From Sipunculus nudus (taxonomy: Eukaryota; Annelida; Sipuncula; Golfingiida; Sipunculidae): a stretch of DNA of 64,000 nt. A program made the translations under genes and the position numbers. Shown here in pieces: positions 11,650 to 23,439 of this stretch (within the stretch, counting starts at the first letter, position 1; each line of letters starts with the position of its first letter). The notes under the pieces were generated by a model. That model searched no databases and had not been told where the DNA came from. It was given only the letters and a program-made list of their open reading frames with translations. The stretch covers positions 7,319,464 through 7,383,463 of the forward strand of contig CM049320.1 of NCBI GenBank assembly GCA_026874595.1, written 5' to 3'.

Positions 11650-12075
11650 TTCTGACCAATCCACCAGTACTTACGTATCCGAACTTTGACTTACCTTTCG
11701 TGTTACACACAGACGCTTCAGAGCAAGGGTTAGGAGCAGTCTTGTACCAACGCCAAGATGGAAAGTCGAGAATTGTCGCATTCGGTTCAAGAACCCTGTC
11801 CCCTGTCGAGAAGAATTACCATCTGCATGCCAGCAAGTTAGAATTCCTTGCCATGAAATGGGCTATATGTGAAAAGTTCAGGGATTATGTGTACTATGCA
11901 CCTCACTTTACCGTTCACACTGACAATAACCCATTGACTTATGTAATGAGTACTGCCAAGCTCAATGCGGTTGGTCATAGATGGGTAGGTGAACTTTCTG
12001 ATTTTCGTTTCGATATCAGGTATCGTCCTGGGAAGGTCAACGTAGTTGCTGACACCCTGTCCCTCCTGCCTCTGG
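11650..12075 (+). pseudogene. Ty3 RNase H domain
   Basis: The domain is open within the 11,700-12,365 frame. It shows His-Thr-Asp-Ala-Ser (first catalytic Asp), Lys-Leu-Glu-Phe-Leu-Ala (catalytic Glu), His-Thr-Asp-Asn-Asn-Pro-Leu (third acid) and a C-terminal Ala-Asp-Thr-Leu-Ser. Copy B reads Asp-Ala-Asp-Ala-Leu-Ser at that last site, closer to the family consensus. The domain looks chemically complete but belongs to a disrupted pol. Confidence 0.85.
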
Positions 12076-12394
12076 ACATACACACCTATGTTAATGAATG
12101 CACAGAAGAGCTGTCAAGGAAAATTGTTTGCGCCACCTGGGAGGGATGTCGAGCTGCTAGGAAAAATTATGTAGCAGTCTTCAACCTGTCAACAGACGAA
12201 CCTGACCACCATAGTGGGGGATTACCAAACATTGAACGTGATGAATTGATGAGGGCCAAGAAGGCAGATCCTCATATCAAAGAGTCGATCAAATTGAAAA
12301 AAAAACATACACTGTACTACCAGATGATGTGCGCCGGAAAACTACAGGCCATATCAGTAGACTAATGCGTGAATGGAAAAAACTTCATTTAGAG

Positions 12395-13360
12395 AGTGGG
12401 ATACTCTATCGTCGGACATGTCGAGGTCCACAGTTGGTCCTACCAGGAGAGTTTAATTAAGCCACTTGTTCTGAAATGTTTGCATAATGACATGGGTCAC
12501 GTAGGGACAGAGCGAGTCATCAACTTAGCAAGGGATCGCTTCTATTGGCCGTACATGAAGAGAGACATTGAGGAATATGTAACCAGAAAGTGTTCTTGCA
12601 TAAAGCAGAAGAAGCCAACTACAAACGTCCGAGCACCCATGGGAAGTATTACCACCAATTCACCCCTTGAGCTTGTGTCCATCGATTACTTACACTTAGA
12701 GAAGTGCAAGGGTGGGTTTGAGTACATATTGGACGTGGTGGACCATTTCACAAGATTTACGCAAGCATATGCCACCAAGGATAAGCCGGGAAAAGCAGCT
12801 GCTCGAAAACTCTTCGATGACTGTTTCCCACGATTTGGTTACCCGTCAAAACTACACCACGATCAGGGTCGTGAATTTGAAAATGAACTGTTCAAAACGC
12901 TACAAAAGCTAACAGGAGTGGGTCATTTCAGGACCACACCATACCATCCACAAGGAAATCCCGCAGAGAGATTTAATAGGACATCACTCCAAATGCTCAG
13001 GACGCTTGAGGAGAAAGAAAAAGCAAATTGAAAAGTGCATCTTCCACAAGTGGTACTGCTTATAATTGTACTAGACATGAAGCCACAGGCTTTGCACCGT
13101 TCTTCTTGTTATATGGTCGTCACCCGAGGCTGCCCATCGACATGATATTTGGACTGAATGATAACGAGAACACTTCTTCCCCGAAAAGCTATGCAGAGAA
13201 GTGGGCAGTGAGGATGAAGGATGCCTACCGGATTGCTTCTGACAATAGTAAACAGTCGAGTGCACGTGGAAAAAAGTATTATGATCGTCACCAGAAGGGA
13301 GTTGTCCTCTTACGCGGCGACAGTGTCCTTGTCAGAAATTTAAGTGAGGTGGCCCAGTAA
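12395..13360 (+). pseudogene. Ty3 integrase, frameshifted in copy A
   Basis: An H-H-C-C zinc-binding segment (His-Asn-Asp-Met-Gly-His, then Cys-Ser-Cys near 12,590) is followed by the DDE core: Asp in SIDYLHL near 12,680, Asp in HHDQGREF near 12,860, and Glu in the NPAERFNR segment near 12,965. Copy A carries an extra four bases near 12,455 and lacks one A in the A-run near 13,017, which splits the frame. Copy B reads through both places as a 307-codon frame. A GGP-x-KLRSYWE-like segment near 13,345 corresponds to the GPY/F module and lies across a frameshift. Confidence 0.88.
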
Positions 13361-14109
13361 AACTAAGGTCATATTGGGAGAAAGAGGTGTATATTGTTAA
13401 GGAGCAAGTAAGTGATAACCCAGTATACAAGGTTTGTCCAGAGACTGGGCAGAACAGATCCCGTACACTACACCGAAACCTTCTCCATCTGGTAAACGAG
13501 TTGCCAATCAACATCTCACCCCAAGCAAAACAGACCACCCCAAAGAGAAAGATAGCTACACGACAGGTTGTCAACGAGAGTTCGTCAGACTCGGAACACG
13601 ACGCGCCACAATACTATCTCAGGGTATCCAGGTCAAGGGAACCCAAGGTTGATACTCCGAGACTTAATCACCAAGCAGAACCAGAGGAACCAGATATAGT
13701 TAGTGAGGCTGCAGGAGAGGACCCGGAACCTGTTGTGGAGCAGGAAACGACGCAGCATTTCATACACCATACTGAGGAAATGGCACCAGGGTTGAGAGTG
13801 GTTGAGCCTGAGAATGTAGCAGGAGTCCATTTGCCACAGACTCCTCCAGTAGCTCATGTGGAACCCGAAGGATTACCTAATCAGCCATGGGTGAGACGAT
13901 CCATGAGGGAAAGGAAACCAGCCCGTCGGTTCACTTATGAGATGTTGGGTCAACCATCTTACCAGACGCACAGTGCAGTTAACATGATCGGAGCCTATGG
14001 AGTGCCGTCCAGACCAATTTGGAACATGCCAGTATATCCTGTTTCTTATCAACAATCGTACCTTCCACCAATTTTTCCCTATCCCCACCTGTGTCTATTG
14101 ATAGAATAG
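13361..14109 (+). pseudogene. Integrase C-terminal tail of Ty3 element A
   Basis: An open frame of 240 codons (13,387-14,109) continues the integrase after the GPY/F-like module. It reads the end of the module, then an acidic, Pro/Glu-rich low-complexity tail with an Arg-rich SMRERKPARRF patch near 13,900 and a Tyr/Pro-rich end. Long acidic tails of this sort occur on some Ty3 integrases. In copy B the same region is split by a frameshift near 61,850. Confidence 0.7.
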
Positions 14110-14234
14110 GATCGATTTTATGGACTTGTTGTACATTGTGATGTGATTATATATACATATGCACATAGTTAATAATGTTTTGGAGATTTCTAGTTTTTGT
14201 AATGTTGGGAGCCATTTTCTTTTGGCGGGGAGCG

Positions 14235-16616
14235 TGTGACATAGACAAAATGTGTAGCAACTTATGTGTTATTTTATATGTAATGTTTGAATATTAGCTT
14301 TAATGAAGCGTAAATTGAGGTTCCGCTGACCTTTTTTTCATTTTTTTTGTAGGTGTAATCTACTTGCCCGGGGCCAATGAAGGCTGTATACACAGTTGCC
14401 TGGCGAGCGAGGGCACCTAGACCGGAACTTCCGCCCATGACGTCATGTTTCGGTTCTCGCTCGATGAAGACATCGTGTTTACTATTCTTTCCTGTGTTTT
14501 TCAGGTTAGTAACGTTTCAAATGCTTTAGCCCCAATTATAAATCCGTAGTATTGTTAAATGACGAAAAGGGATTAGAACTGCATGAGTTTTGACACGTAT
14601 TATCTTGTAGAAATGATACTTTGGTAGTTTCCCCGCATGCACATAAAACGTTTGGTACCAAGCGTTCGCGCCATGTTCATTTTCACGGAACTGAGAGTTT
14701 ATGAGTTTCTCCCGTGTCTGTATTAGGCAAATGAGCTCTCCCAAGCAAGTATAAGGTTATTTACTACTGTTATCTTGCTAGTTAAATGTGTAAATACTAT
14801 TGATCAGGGCAAGTTTTTAATTAATCTGGTGCGAGTTTGTGAAGTTAGTGCAGATTTCACGCTTCACAAGTTGTTCACGTGCAAAAGTCATAGGTCATGT
14901 CCCCCCTTCCCCCCCCCCCCTAATATTGATCTGAGACTGATCAGGCTTGAAGTAGAAGCTGTAAACATCTATTACTTGTCTTCATGATCACATATTTATT
15001 ATGATATTCTCTTAATAATATAGAGAAGTATTTTATGTGTTTGGGTAATGGTACATGCTCAGGGATTTAGATTGCTGATGGAGAGTAATAGATATATCAA
15101 GAGTCAGTTGACAGGCCATACTTTATGTTGGTACCAATATACATGAATTTTGAATAGGCCAGAGTTTAAAGATCCAGGTCTTCTATTATGTCATTGGATT
15201 TATGTTCAACTCAGTAATTTTTATAAAACAGTATTGAGACAGAGGCTCACCATATTCAGGATTTATCAGGAATAGGTACTCAGTTATTTTATATAAAGCC
15301 ATAGTTTGTGAGACAGATAAATCCTTACCCAAATTCAAGTGGTAAACAGGGTCCTTGAACACTGTCATTTGGTTAAGTTAGAAAGTCATTTTTAGTGAAA
15401 CCCATCTGTTGCTTGATGACAATAACTTTTAATGTAAATTTGCACATTTGTATATGCCAGAATTAAAAGAGGATTGTATAAGGCAAGTAGTAATCTGGAG
15501 GTAACTTTGTATATTTCATTATTGGTGTAACAACATATTTTGGACTTGAACTTTACACTTGCAATGAAAATCATCGGAACATCATTGATATATTTTTGTG
15601 TTGTAAGTGCTGCCACCTGTCGGAGGTTAGGAAAACTAAAACGCTATTTGAGAGATCAGATTCCAGCTCTATGCATATGAATGACAGACAGTGTTAGAGA
15701 GAAATAAATCATTAGAAATGCATGATGAGTGATAATATTTAATTCTATCAATATTATGATAAAGATGTTTGTTTTATCATAGACATCCTAACAGTACTCA
15801 TTGAATTAAGCTGATATGTTTATGTTTAATAATAACTCAGGACCAGATTTTATTGTTAGCAGGCATTATGTGAGCACTTACATTGTAAATAGCATTTATT
15901 TATCAGGGTTGTCAGATGGAAAATCAGCACATGTGGATTAGTCAGATTGTTAACATATGTTTATATATATTACCATTTATTTCTAAAAGTAAATGTAGAT
16001 CACTTGCTTGTGCATGAAGTTGGTAAACAGGATCAATCGATTACTTATGTAAAACCTTGTGCTATATAATTTTAATGCAGTTGACATGATAGTATAGTTA
16101 ATGATGACACATATTAAACACAAGTATCCGAGGGTGTTAGGTTCGAATCCAGAACAGTATGTCCATGTTTACATAGAAGATGATGACCCTTAAATTGGAA
16201 ATGTAACATGTAAACCCAGATCAGCTTATGATGATATATGTTAAATTCAGTTCGTGAATATTTATTATATGAGACTACTGTTTATTTCTTATTATGATAT
16301 GATGACTTAACAGGCTATCATGGTGATATTGAAATGTATCAAAAACGCATTGAGATTAGACTGAATATTGCAATGAGAGACTTTGAGTATAGGTTTGAGT
16401 TTAAAGGTCAATATTGTCGGAATCGTAGGTACACGGCATTTATTATGCTTGTAAATGATATTTGAGGGAGGCATACATGTGACGATGTATTTGTACTTGA
16501 AGAATAAAGATGATGTTTTGGTTCTCGCTCGATGAAGACATCGTGTTTACTATTCTTTCCTGTATTTTTCAGGAGTGACATCTGTCTACCCAGGTCCCCT
16601 GTTCGGACCTGTAACA
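14235..16616 (+). repeat. 3' LTR of Ty3 element A, 2.38 kb, with internal 2.07-kb module
   Basis: The LTR starts TGTGACAT just after the purine tract and ends TGTAACA, near-inverted ends typical of LTRs. A 59-bp segment occurs twice inside it, at 14,446-14,504 and 16,514-16,572. Removing the 2,068 bases between these repeats would leave an ordinary LTR of about 314 bp. TGACGTCA, a perfect CREB/ATF-type palindrome, sits at 14,438-14,445 next to the first 59-mer, and AATAAA lies near 16,503. Bases following the LTR start TTAAT. Confidence 0.8.
14505..16572 (+). other. Intron-like or inserted module inside the LTR
   Basis: The module begins GTTAGTAAC after CAG and ends TTTTTCAG before GAG, so its edges resemble splice donor and acceptor sites. 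Its last 59 bases duplicate the 59 bases immediately before it. The right 1.8 kb is also present in the 5' LTR. No domain is recognised in any frame. It could be a tandem duplication or insertion with an unusually long target duplication, a nested LTR remnant, or a real 5'-leader intron; the sequence alone does not decide. Confidence 0.5.
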
Positions 16617-18560
16617 TTAATCGAATAAACGGATCTTCACCTTCAGCCGTCAAAGGTAAACAGGTATAATAAGAGTCAAGAAAGATCTGTAGTTTTCTCT
16701 TCGTAATAAGTACTGGTTTATTTCTTGTACTGTTCCAGGAATATAATAATATCATACATTTACCTGGTGAAGTTTTGCACCAATAATCTATTGAAAATAC
16801 AGTATTTCTTCAAAATGGCTTGTTTCTTACCGATCGGGGGATTTTATGTAAAACTTATTCAAAGGTCATGCCGTATTAGGCCAGAAAAGTAAGGTCTTTG
16901 ACATAGAATTAAATATAGAGAAGAATAAACAATATTATAATTGTTAATTTGACTTTTTCTTTAATGATTGACTTAATTCTAAATTGACACGTTAAAACGT
17001 GTCATTCATATGTATATATATATACATATACGCTTCCGAGGCAGCGGAAATCTTGCGCTTCTAAAGAAGCGACTGATTTTCCCGATGTCTGGTTTAACTG
17101 TTTATGATACACTTAGACACCAGATGGCGGGTCATTGTCTCCTGAAAAACGTGCGTATGATGTGACAAGCAGCCTACCAGATGCCAATTAACAAACATTC
17201 GACAGGCATCCTGGCTCCGACATTAGCTGCGCTTCAAGCGCCGCTTGTTAACAGTTTTATGCAAACTAAATCAAAATGTCGAATTTTAATTCCTCTCTCT
17301 ACATTCTCGTATCACCGATTCGATTATAATATTACTACTATGTTAGCTTAGCCATGTATCTTTTGTCCGCAAGCGAGGTGTGCATGGAGCCTTAGTTGTT
17401 ATACTTCGTTTGAATTACAGCTCACCGACCGGATATCCCATTGACCTGTGCAAACCACATGAGGGGCTATTCTCTCTGAGCCTGAGGCCTGTTCAAACGG
17501 TTGGCCGGGGCGATGAGCTGTTACTCAAAATGAAATGATCAACAGCGGCTCCCTGTATTCCTCGCTAGGCCGGTTAACCGTTAGCACATAGAGGTCGTGT
17601 CTACCAGCAAAGGGGCTTATCTGATTGGGCCAAAATACAGGGCACCCCTCTGGTGTAGCGATTCAAGATACGAGGTCACAACAAACAACGCTTATGATAT
17701 AGGTTGTAGACCTTTAGGTAAAACGCTGTGTAAAGAGCGTAAACATTTGATAATATATAAACATTTAATAGATGATCAAAAATGGAAAATTCACTATTGT
17801 GAAATGTCAACATGGTAAAAGTTTTTATTTATAGTTTTATATAATTGAATGAAGTATGCAGTTAAACGATATATGATTAAATAAGACCTACTGAATATGC
17901 CAGGAATTTTCTAACTGTGATACAATAACCAGTCGCTGATTATAAAAGACAGTCACTACTGTGCGCAAGAAAGAGATAGCGAAAAAAAGAAAGGGTTAGT
18001 TGTATATATGTCAGAGTTTTGTTTTGATGAAACTTGGTATATTAAAATTCATTGTATAATAGTATATTTGAAAAAAAAACAATAACTCTTCACGAAGATG
18101 CGCATGCGGTTTTCTCTTGATAGGAAAATCCTTGTATCCAAATTTTTATAAGATGACTCTGATTTTGAGTGAATTTTACAGTCGGTAACCCCACTTCTAC
18201 TCACGTTTGAATATATATCTTTAAAGCACCAACCGTAGCAATAACTAAAAAGGTATGACGATTGTATAGTAGTAACATAATCAATCACCAAATGCCAGCA
18301 CGCAGATCATTTCTCTATTTTAAGCCAGTGCATGTTTAACCTTTGAGGGAACAAAGTTTAAATATTGTAATTGAGAGCTATACTTAACTAGTAACGGGAA
18401 ACATTGATGATAAATTAACAATGGGGAGGTTGCCTGATTAATTTGTTTCTTGATACATGTTACGTTTTCACCCAGGCCATAATATGCGGACTCTAGATTG
18501 TCTACAGTTGTTGTTGCACTGGCGACCCCGTTTTCAGAGTGTGAAATTATCCATGGATTG
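16617..18560. other. Single-copy AT-rich region, nothing recognised
   Basis: This is the right flank of the Ty3 element. No partner elsewhere in the window was noticed. A short palindromic TA stretch lies near 17,010-17,030. Open frames are short and without recognisable domains. Confidence 0.5.
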
Positions 18561-18569
18561 TAAACCACT

Positions 18570-18885
18570 AGTGTCGTCTTTCACGATGCTTCGTTCGTTC
18601 TGTACTTTTTTTGGATTTCACACGTAAATAAAACAATACAGTAATATCGCATTCCCTCGCGATAATATCGCGTTCCCTTGCGATCTTTCTGCGTTCACTC
18701 GCGATAATATCGCGTTCTCTCGCGATAATATCGCGTTCCCTCGCGATCTTTTTGCGTTCGCTCGCAAAATTATCACTAGGCTGGTTCCCTGCTCCCCTAT
18801 ATCTCGCATACAGGCAAATAAATGAACGCGGGAACCAGTACAACAGTTTACTGTGTCTCGCTCTGTCTTTAACAGCACCGCGCTC
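18570..18885 (-). repeat. 21-bp minisatellite element, minus-oriented copy
   Basis: Positions 18,643-18,768 are six units of exactly 21 bp, CpG-rich and centred on TCGCGAT and CGCGTTCC words. Next to the array, 18,781-18,868 is shared, inverted, with 21,299-21,385. The whole module therefore occurs twice as an inverted pair about 2.4 kb apart. Because the unit is 21 bp, every frame stays open and yields a seven-residue repeat rich in Arg, Glu and Ile; this accounts for the open frame of 106 codons here. Confidence 0.85.
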
Positions 18886-20509
18886 CACCCCATGGATATA
18901 CGCTCACGTCACGTTAACAAAGAGATGCTGGTATAAGAGGAGATTAGAAATTTTGCCATGCGTCTGATATATGACATTAATTTTGCCTCATATATCACTA
19001 AGTTATTCAGTATTCGTTAGGATTTTCGTGTATTTCCTTTTGTTTGACATCAGTCTGGGTGCCAAATAGGCCAAATAATTATTTTAATACGTTTACAGGA
19101 GGCCTCAGGCCACATCTGTTGTTCTTCTTCTGATACTAAACTCTGGCATGCAGTTATTCCATCGTCCAGAGGGTCATTTTAACCCAGGATCATTTTTATA
19201 CCTACCTTGTCTCATTAATCTATTGTTGTAAATGTTGTTCATCATTGAGAAACGCTTACTTTTAACTTATCTGCCAACCCCACATCATCGAATACAAAAA
19301 AACGAGTGTACGTGCCCTTGGAGGACGAAAACATTCTTCAATTGCTTGTCGATAAGCAAACGAAGCTTAGAACTCAGCTGGCTCTGACCTTTTGAGCATG
19401 AGAACTGGTAGTCTTAGTTGCCTAAACCCCGTTTATTGACTGCGCCTCCTTTCGAGTTAAAAAAATGTAAACATTACATTTGACATTAAAATTACTTTTG
19501 ATGATAAATGGTAAAGATTAATTAAAGAGCGGAAAAACCAAATCAGATCTTTATGGATTCATCTTATTGAAATGTGACATGCATTTATATTTAAGTTATC
19601 CAAACAGGACACAAATTCTTCCAATGTATTTTGTTTGTATATTATTGTAAAACATGTTTTTGTCGCTTACATCATCCTTAGAGAGATATTTCTCAAAGAA
19701 CTATTAATAATAAAGCTTTCCATTTTTGTACATATGTTCAGAAACCTATACATATAATCTAAAATTTTTACGAGATTTTACTTTATAGAACAGTTAATAC
19801 GTATTTTTAACAGGGAATCATTTGTTAACTTTCCCGCATTTTTAAATGAAAAGTTGGAAAGGAAAGTTGATAAATATACGAAAAAAAACGCCTGAAATTA
19901 TTTGTATGTATTTTAAGATGACATTGTTAAACGCCCAGTTATAGAGGGATATATGATCTATCGTGTTTCTGTAAAAAATCTAAAGACCAACAACGAAGGC
20001 GTTATTTACAAATACCAGATCTTTTAAAAGACATTTAGATTATTCCTAAGAATGTATTAAATTGTTACCTGATCTTAAACAAAACTAGATCAATTTTGTC
20101 TGACGATGCTACCACCTTAAACACCGGTTTGCACATATCTCCGGGTGCCCAAGTACCCCCATGAATAAATAGCAGGTATGTGGGGCATGGGGCCTCTGTT
20201 TAGTTCTGTTGCGGACTTCATTACATGCATATTCCATATATCTCTTAGAACCTCAGGGGGTCTTTAACACAAGCATTTTATGGTAGTGTATTTTTTAAAT
20301 TTAATTGGCGAACGATTATATGAAGGAGAAGATACCTAAAACATATATATATTAAAAGCAAAACTAGTTCCGACAGTGGTAATATCAATTTTCCAAGATG
20401 AACTGAGTCAAATATTTTTTAGCTTAATACTAATTTCATGTCAGATAAAAAAAAGAGATAAAGAAATATTAATGAAAATATTTAAGCCATACATATATGT
20501 AGATTTATA

Positions 20510-20512
20510 TAC

Positions 20513-20563
<51 letters not shown>
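20510..20563. repeat. Compound (TA)n(GA)n microsatellite
   Basis: About ten TA units followed by about seventeen GA units with one A interruption. Confidence 0.95.
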
Positions 20564-21033
20564 ATATTAAGCCTGTTGCAAAAATTCTTCAAACCTTCAA
20601 ATGTTTCAAATTTTTAAAATGTATCATTAAAATTTCCATTCACTCCATAGTAATATTTTTTATTGTTGGTTGCTACGAATGCAATATTTCAACAATATTA
20701 TTTATTTTCAATTTTTCATCTAAATGAAAAAAAGATATGTTGTATTTAAATGCCCATTCCTGTCAGCCATATGCAGTGCTTCTCTACCCAATAAAGAATG
20801 GATAAATAAGGATAAAATATATTTTGATATATTTATATGAATAACATAGGCCCAATCATCAGATCAATCACAAATGTTCTACATGGGTCCCGTCATTCAA
20901 TGCCGATGCTCACGTAGATATGTCCGCCATAATTACTCCCTGGCCGTTGCGGAATTACTGGGAAAATAGCTTATATAATTATATAATGCACAGGTCGGGC
21001 TCTTTAGCATCAACCTAAACAATTTTATTAAGG

Positions 21034-21087
21034 TCACACACACACGCACACACACATATATATATATATATGTACATATATATATAC
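21034..21087. repeat. Compound (CA)n(TA)n microsatellite
   Basis: CA units with one CG change, followed by TA units interrupted by TGTACA. Confidence 0.95.
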
Positions 21088-21289
21088 ACCGAAAAGTATT
21101 TCAATAATAGACCCTGCAAAAAATCTTCTCTGTGTGCTTGACTGTTGAGTATTCTGGTAAATCAGTTCATCATGATAAGATGGCAATTAATGAACGGCTA
21201 CGTCACGTTGGTATGTGTGCCTAAGACATATGCCATATCACGATGCACAATATGGACTTGAATTTCTCTGCAGTTTTCCTTACTTTAAC

Positions 21290-21515
21290 TCAACCGAACG
21301 AGACACAGTAAACTGCTGTACTGGTTCCCGTGTCCATTTATTTGCCTGTATGCGGGATAAGGGGGAGCAGGGCCCCAGTCTAGTTATCATTTTGCAAAGG
21401 AACGCGTAAATATCACGAGGGAACGCGCAAAGATGGCGAGGGAACGCGAAAAGATTGCGAGGGAACGCGCAATTATCGCGAGGGAACGCGATATTTACCC
21501 AGAAAAAAAATATCA
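21290..21515 (+). repeat. 21-bp minisatellite element, plus-oriented copy
   Basis: The flank 21,299-21,385 is the reverse complement of 18,781-18,868 with few changes. It is followed by a partial unit and four full 21-bp units (21,407-21,490), each ending GAGGGAACGCG except for small changes. The array ends in an A-rich stretch (A8 near 21,504). Unit number differs between the copies (six against four to five). Confidence 0.85.
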
Positions 21516-22404
21516 CGTATGTCAGTTTAGGGGCTCCATACTTATGAGCGGTGCCCTCTATATAGACTTAAAAGAGGCTGAAAAATCAGCTTGTCCCTTT
21601 CTCAGGGACCGCAAAACCTTGTATTTGTCATTCAATATGGGCGGTGGTGCCTGACTGACTGCACTGCAGTAAACGTTCCCGCCTGTGTCGTAAACACGTC
21701 CGATCAGAGCCGTCATAATATAATATATTCAAAATTTCGGAATATAGCGGGCATTTCTTTTTCCGTAAACTTTGTCCAGCCAGGCGTAATCGTGGGTCGG
21801 ACGAAAACCAATGCATAACATCACTATTAAATAAAGGGTATGTCAAAGTAGCATACTTTTAATGGACCAGTTTCTCAAGAAATAGACTTCATCAGGGCCA
21901 TGTACAATGAAATTGTTTGATCTATGGTTAATCTTCATGATGTATCAAGTATAAGTATCGTGTATCCAATAAGCTTTCTTTAATATAAACAGGTCTGATG
22001 TCATTTTGCCGTCGTTCACAATTTATGCGTAAAACTGGAACTGCTGCGTATTTGCATTTGTTTCAAACACAATCCATAATTATGTCGCATTTGCAAAATG
22101 AGTGAGACTGTTTTTAGTAAGATAGTTTTGTTTAAACATATTTATCTCGTTTGAATGGATAACTATTTAATGTTTAATGCTATAAACGTATATAGTAAAA
22201 ACATCATGCAATAGATTGATTTTGTATCAGAGCACAAGAAAATGATCTGGTAAACGAGGACATGGTAATAACAAGAAATACATTTTCCAAACAAATACAC
22301 AGCATGATTATATAATATGATCGCTACATAAACAATAATCTGAGTGGGGCTATAATATCATTAAATCATGAATTTGCACGCCTATTTGTAACCCTTACTT
22401 TTGT

Positions 22405-22484
<80 letters not shown>

Positions 22485-22713
22485 AAAGAGAGAAGTAAAT
22501 AGATTTGAGGCTATAAATGGTGCATACAAGGAAGGTATGTTGGGATGTTTTATATATATAAAAATATAAATATAAATATAAATAAACAGAGATAAAAAGA
22601 ACCATAGATAGATTAGACAGATTTGAGGCAATAAGGTGCATTTTTGGTAAGAAGGTATTTTGGGATGCTTCAGATCTTAACATCTTAATATAACAATAGT
22701 GAAATCATTCTGT
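21516..22713. other. AT-rich region with a long AT microsatellite
   Basis: A pure (AT)n run spans 22,409-22,479, and looser TA-rich sequence lies at 22,545-22,590. The Ile-Tyr repeat frames on the minus strand are translations of this run. A moderately GC-rich patch at 21,590-21,810 has no recognised content. Confidence 0.65.
22409..22479. repeat. (AT)n microsatellite
   Basis: About 71 bases of uninterrupted AT dinucleotides, the longest simple dinucleotide repeat of the window. Confidence 0.97.
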
Positions 22714-23395
22714 TCAAAGAAAAGTGAGGTTTGCGTGCCCTTTAAAATACGTTTTTGCCGGAGTACAATTTTTTTTTATTCCAAAAGTGGTCAATGTTTT
22801 CGTAAAATTTATGGAAGTGTTCTTGAGTGTGCAGAAATTTGCATAAATCACAAAAATTATTTCGGCTAGAGTCCACTTCATAATATTGTTTCCATTCAAA
22901 ATATTTGTTGTATAAGACAGGATTTGAATCTAAAAGTTTTAGATATGCGGCTAAATCAGAAGGAGATTTAAAATCTTTAACTTCTATAAATAGACGACAG
23001 GGGAGATTTTTCATTAACTCCAAGGACCAGGGGCACTATGTTCAGATTTAGAATTTCCCACAACTGTTCAGTGGCATATACCTTTCTCAAACGAAAGGTG
23101 AAAGTTGTTTTTTGCATTCAGCAGAGAACAGCATCGGGTTTCATTTTTACAGCATACTTGCCACATTTTCCGTATATATCCACCTGTACATGTTTGGTCA
23201 GCTCCGCGGAGTCTTCCTCAAGATGGCTACTTGTAACACTATTATCGTACGAGGCGACAAGATGTGTCTTCCCCCTTGAATAATCAATCAAGCTTTGTTC
23301 AGTAACATCCCTATTTATTTTTCTCAATGATCCGTAACCGAAATACACATCAGAGTCATGTCTGCGTCACGTTAAAAACCCCGTTGTATTGCGTC
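22714..23395 (-). pseudogene. Divergent GT10 fucosyltransferase pseudogene (C-terminal two thirds)
   Basis: Read leftward, the frames give in order a QYNG/FN strand, FGYGSLRK, KTHLVA, a segment ending in VDIYGKCG, then TEQLWEILNLNIVP, DFKSPSDLAAYL and a C-terminal CDLC segment. All of these line up with the intact gene at 36,753-37,958. Frame changes occur near 23,020, 23,115 and 22,880, and in-frame stops follow the first segment. The Phe-Glu-Asn donor-binding segment is missing or scrambled. The many substitutions show this is an older paralogue than the copies at 24.2, 36.7 and 47.2 kb. A closely similar fragment lies at 31,599-31,945. Confidence 0.85.
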
Positions 23396-23439
23396 AATAT
23401 CAGACACGGCAGGACACCATGTTAGCGGAACTGCAAAAA

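Larger units (their letters stand above)
9774..14234 (+). mobile_element. Ty3/Gypsy element A internal region, gag-less and inactive
   Basis: The internal region is only about 4.46 kb between the LTRs. It encodes, in order, the C-terminal half of a retropepsin, reverse transcriptase, RNase H, integrase and a long integrase tail, an order that defines Ty3/Gypsy (Metaviridae). Gag and the protease active-site half are missing: protease-like sequence starts within about 100 bases of the primer binding site. Several frameshifts and stops split pol, most of them shared with copy B. A short purine-rich tract (GGCGGGGAGCG) directly precedes the 3' LTR and is the probable polypurine tract. Confidence 0.9.
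1..16080 (+). repeat. Large segmental duplication, copy A (partner 41,526-64,000)
   Basis: The sequence from about position 1 reappears in the same orientation from 41,526 to the window end, in the same order: fucosyltransferase-unit flanks, DIRS-like ORF1, truncated 5' LTR, Ty3 pol, 3' LTR. By eye the copies differ by scattered substitutions and small indels. Larger differences are a 6.6-kb block present only in copy B (45,357-51,986), a roughly 570-bp block only in B (52,505-53,073) and a roughly 655-bp block only in A (5,196-5,851). Copy B leaves the window at about the point matching 16,000 of copy A. Because copy B is preceded by a plus-strand fucosyltransferase pseudogene ending near 41,474, a matching copy probably lies just left of position 1. 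Confidence 0.93.
18890..21290. other. Single-copy AT-rich region with microsatellites
   Basis: No gene is recognised. A (TA)n tract at 20,510-20,529 runs into (GA)n at 20,530-20,563, and (CA)n at 21,034-21,056 runs into (TA)n up to 21,087. Confidence 0.6.

Noticed and set aside
18568-18893. Open frames of 91-106 codons with Arg-Glu-Arg-Asp-Ile-Ile-Ala repeats
   Set aside because: They are translations of a 21-bp tandem repeat, open in more than one frame, with no conserved start or domain.
18643-21490. Possible CRISPR-like array
   Set aside because: Units are contiguous 21-bp tandem repeats with no unique spacers, and the genome is eukaryotic.
22366-22683. Minus-strand frames with long Ile-Tyr repeats
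   Set aside because: Translation of the (AT)n microsatellite.
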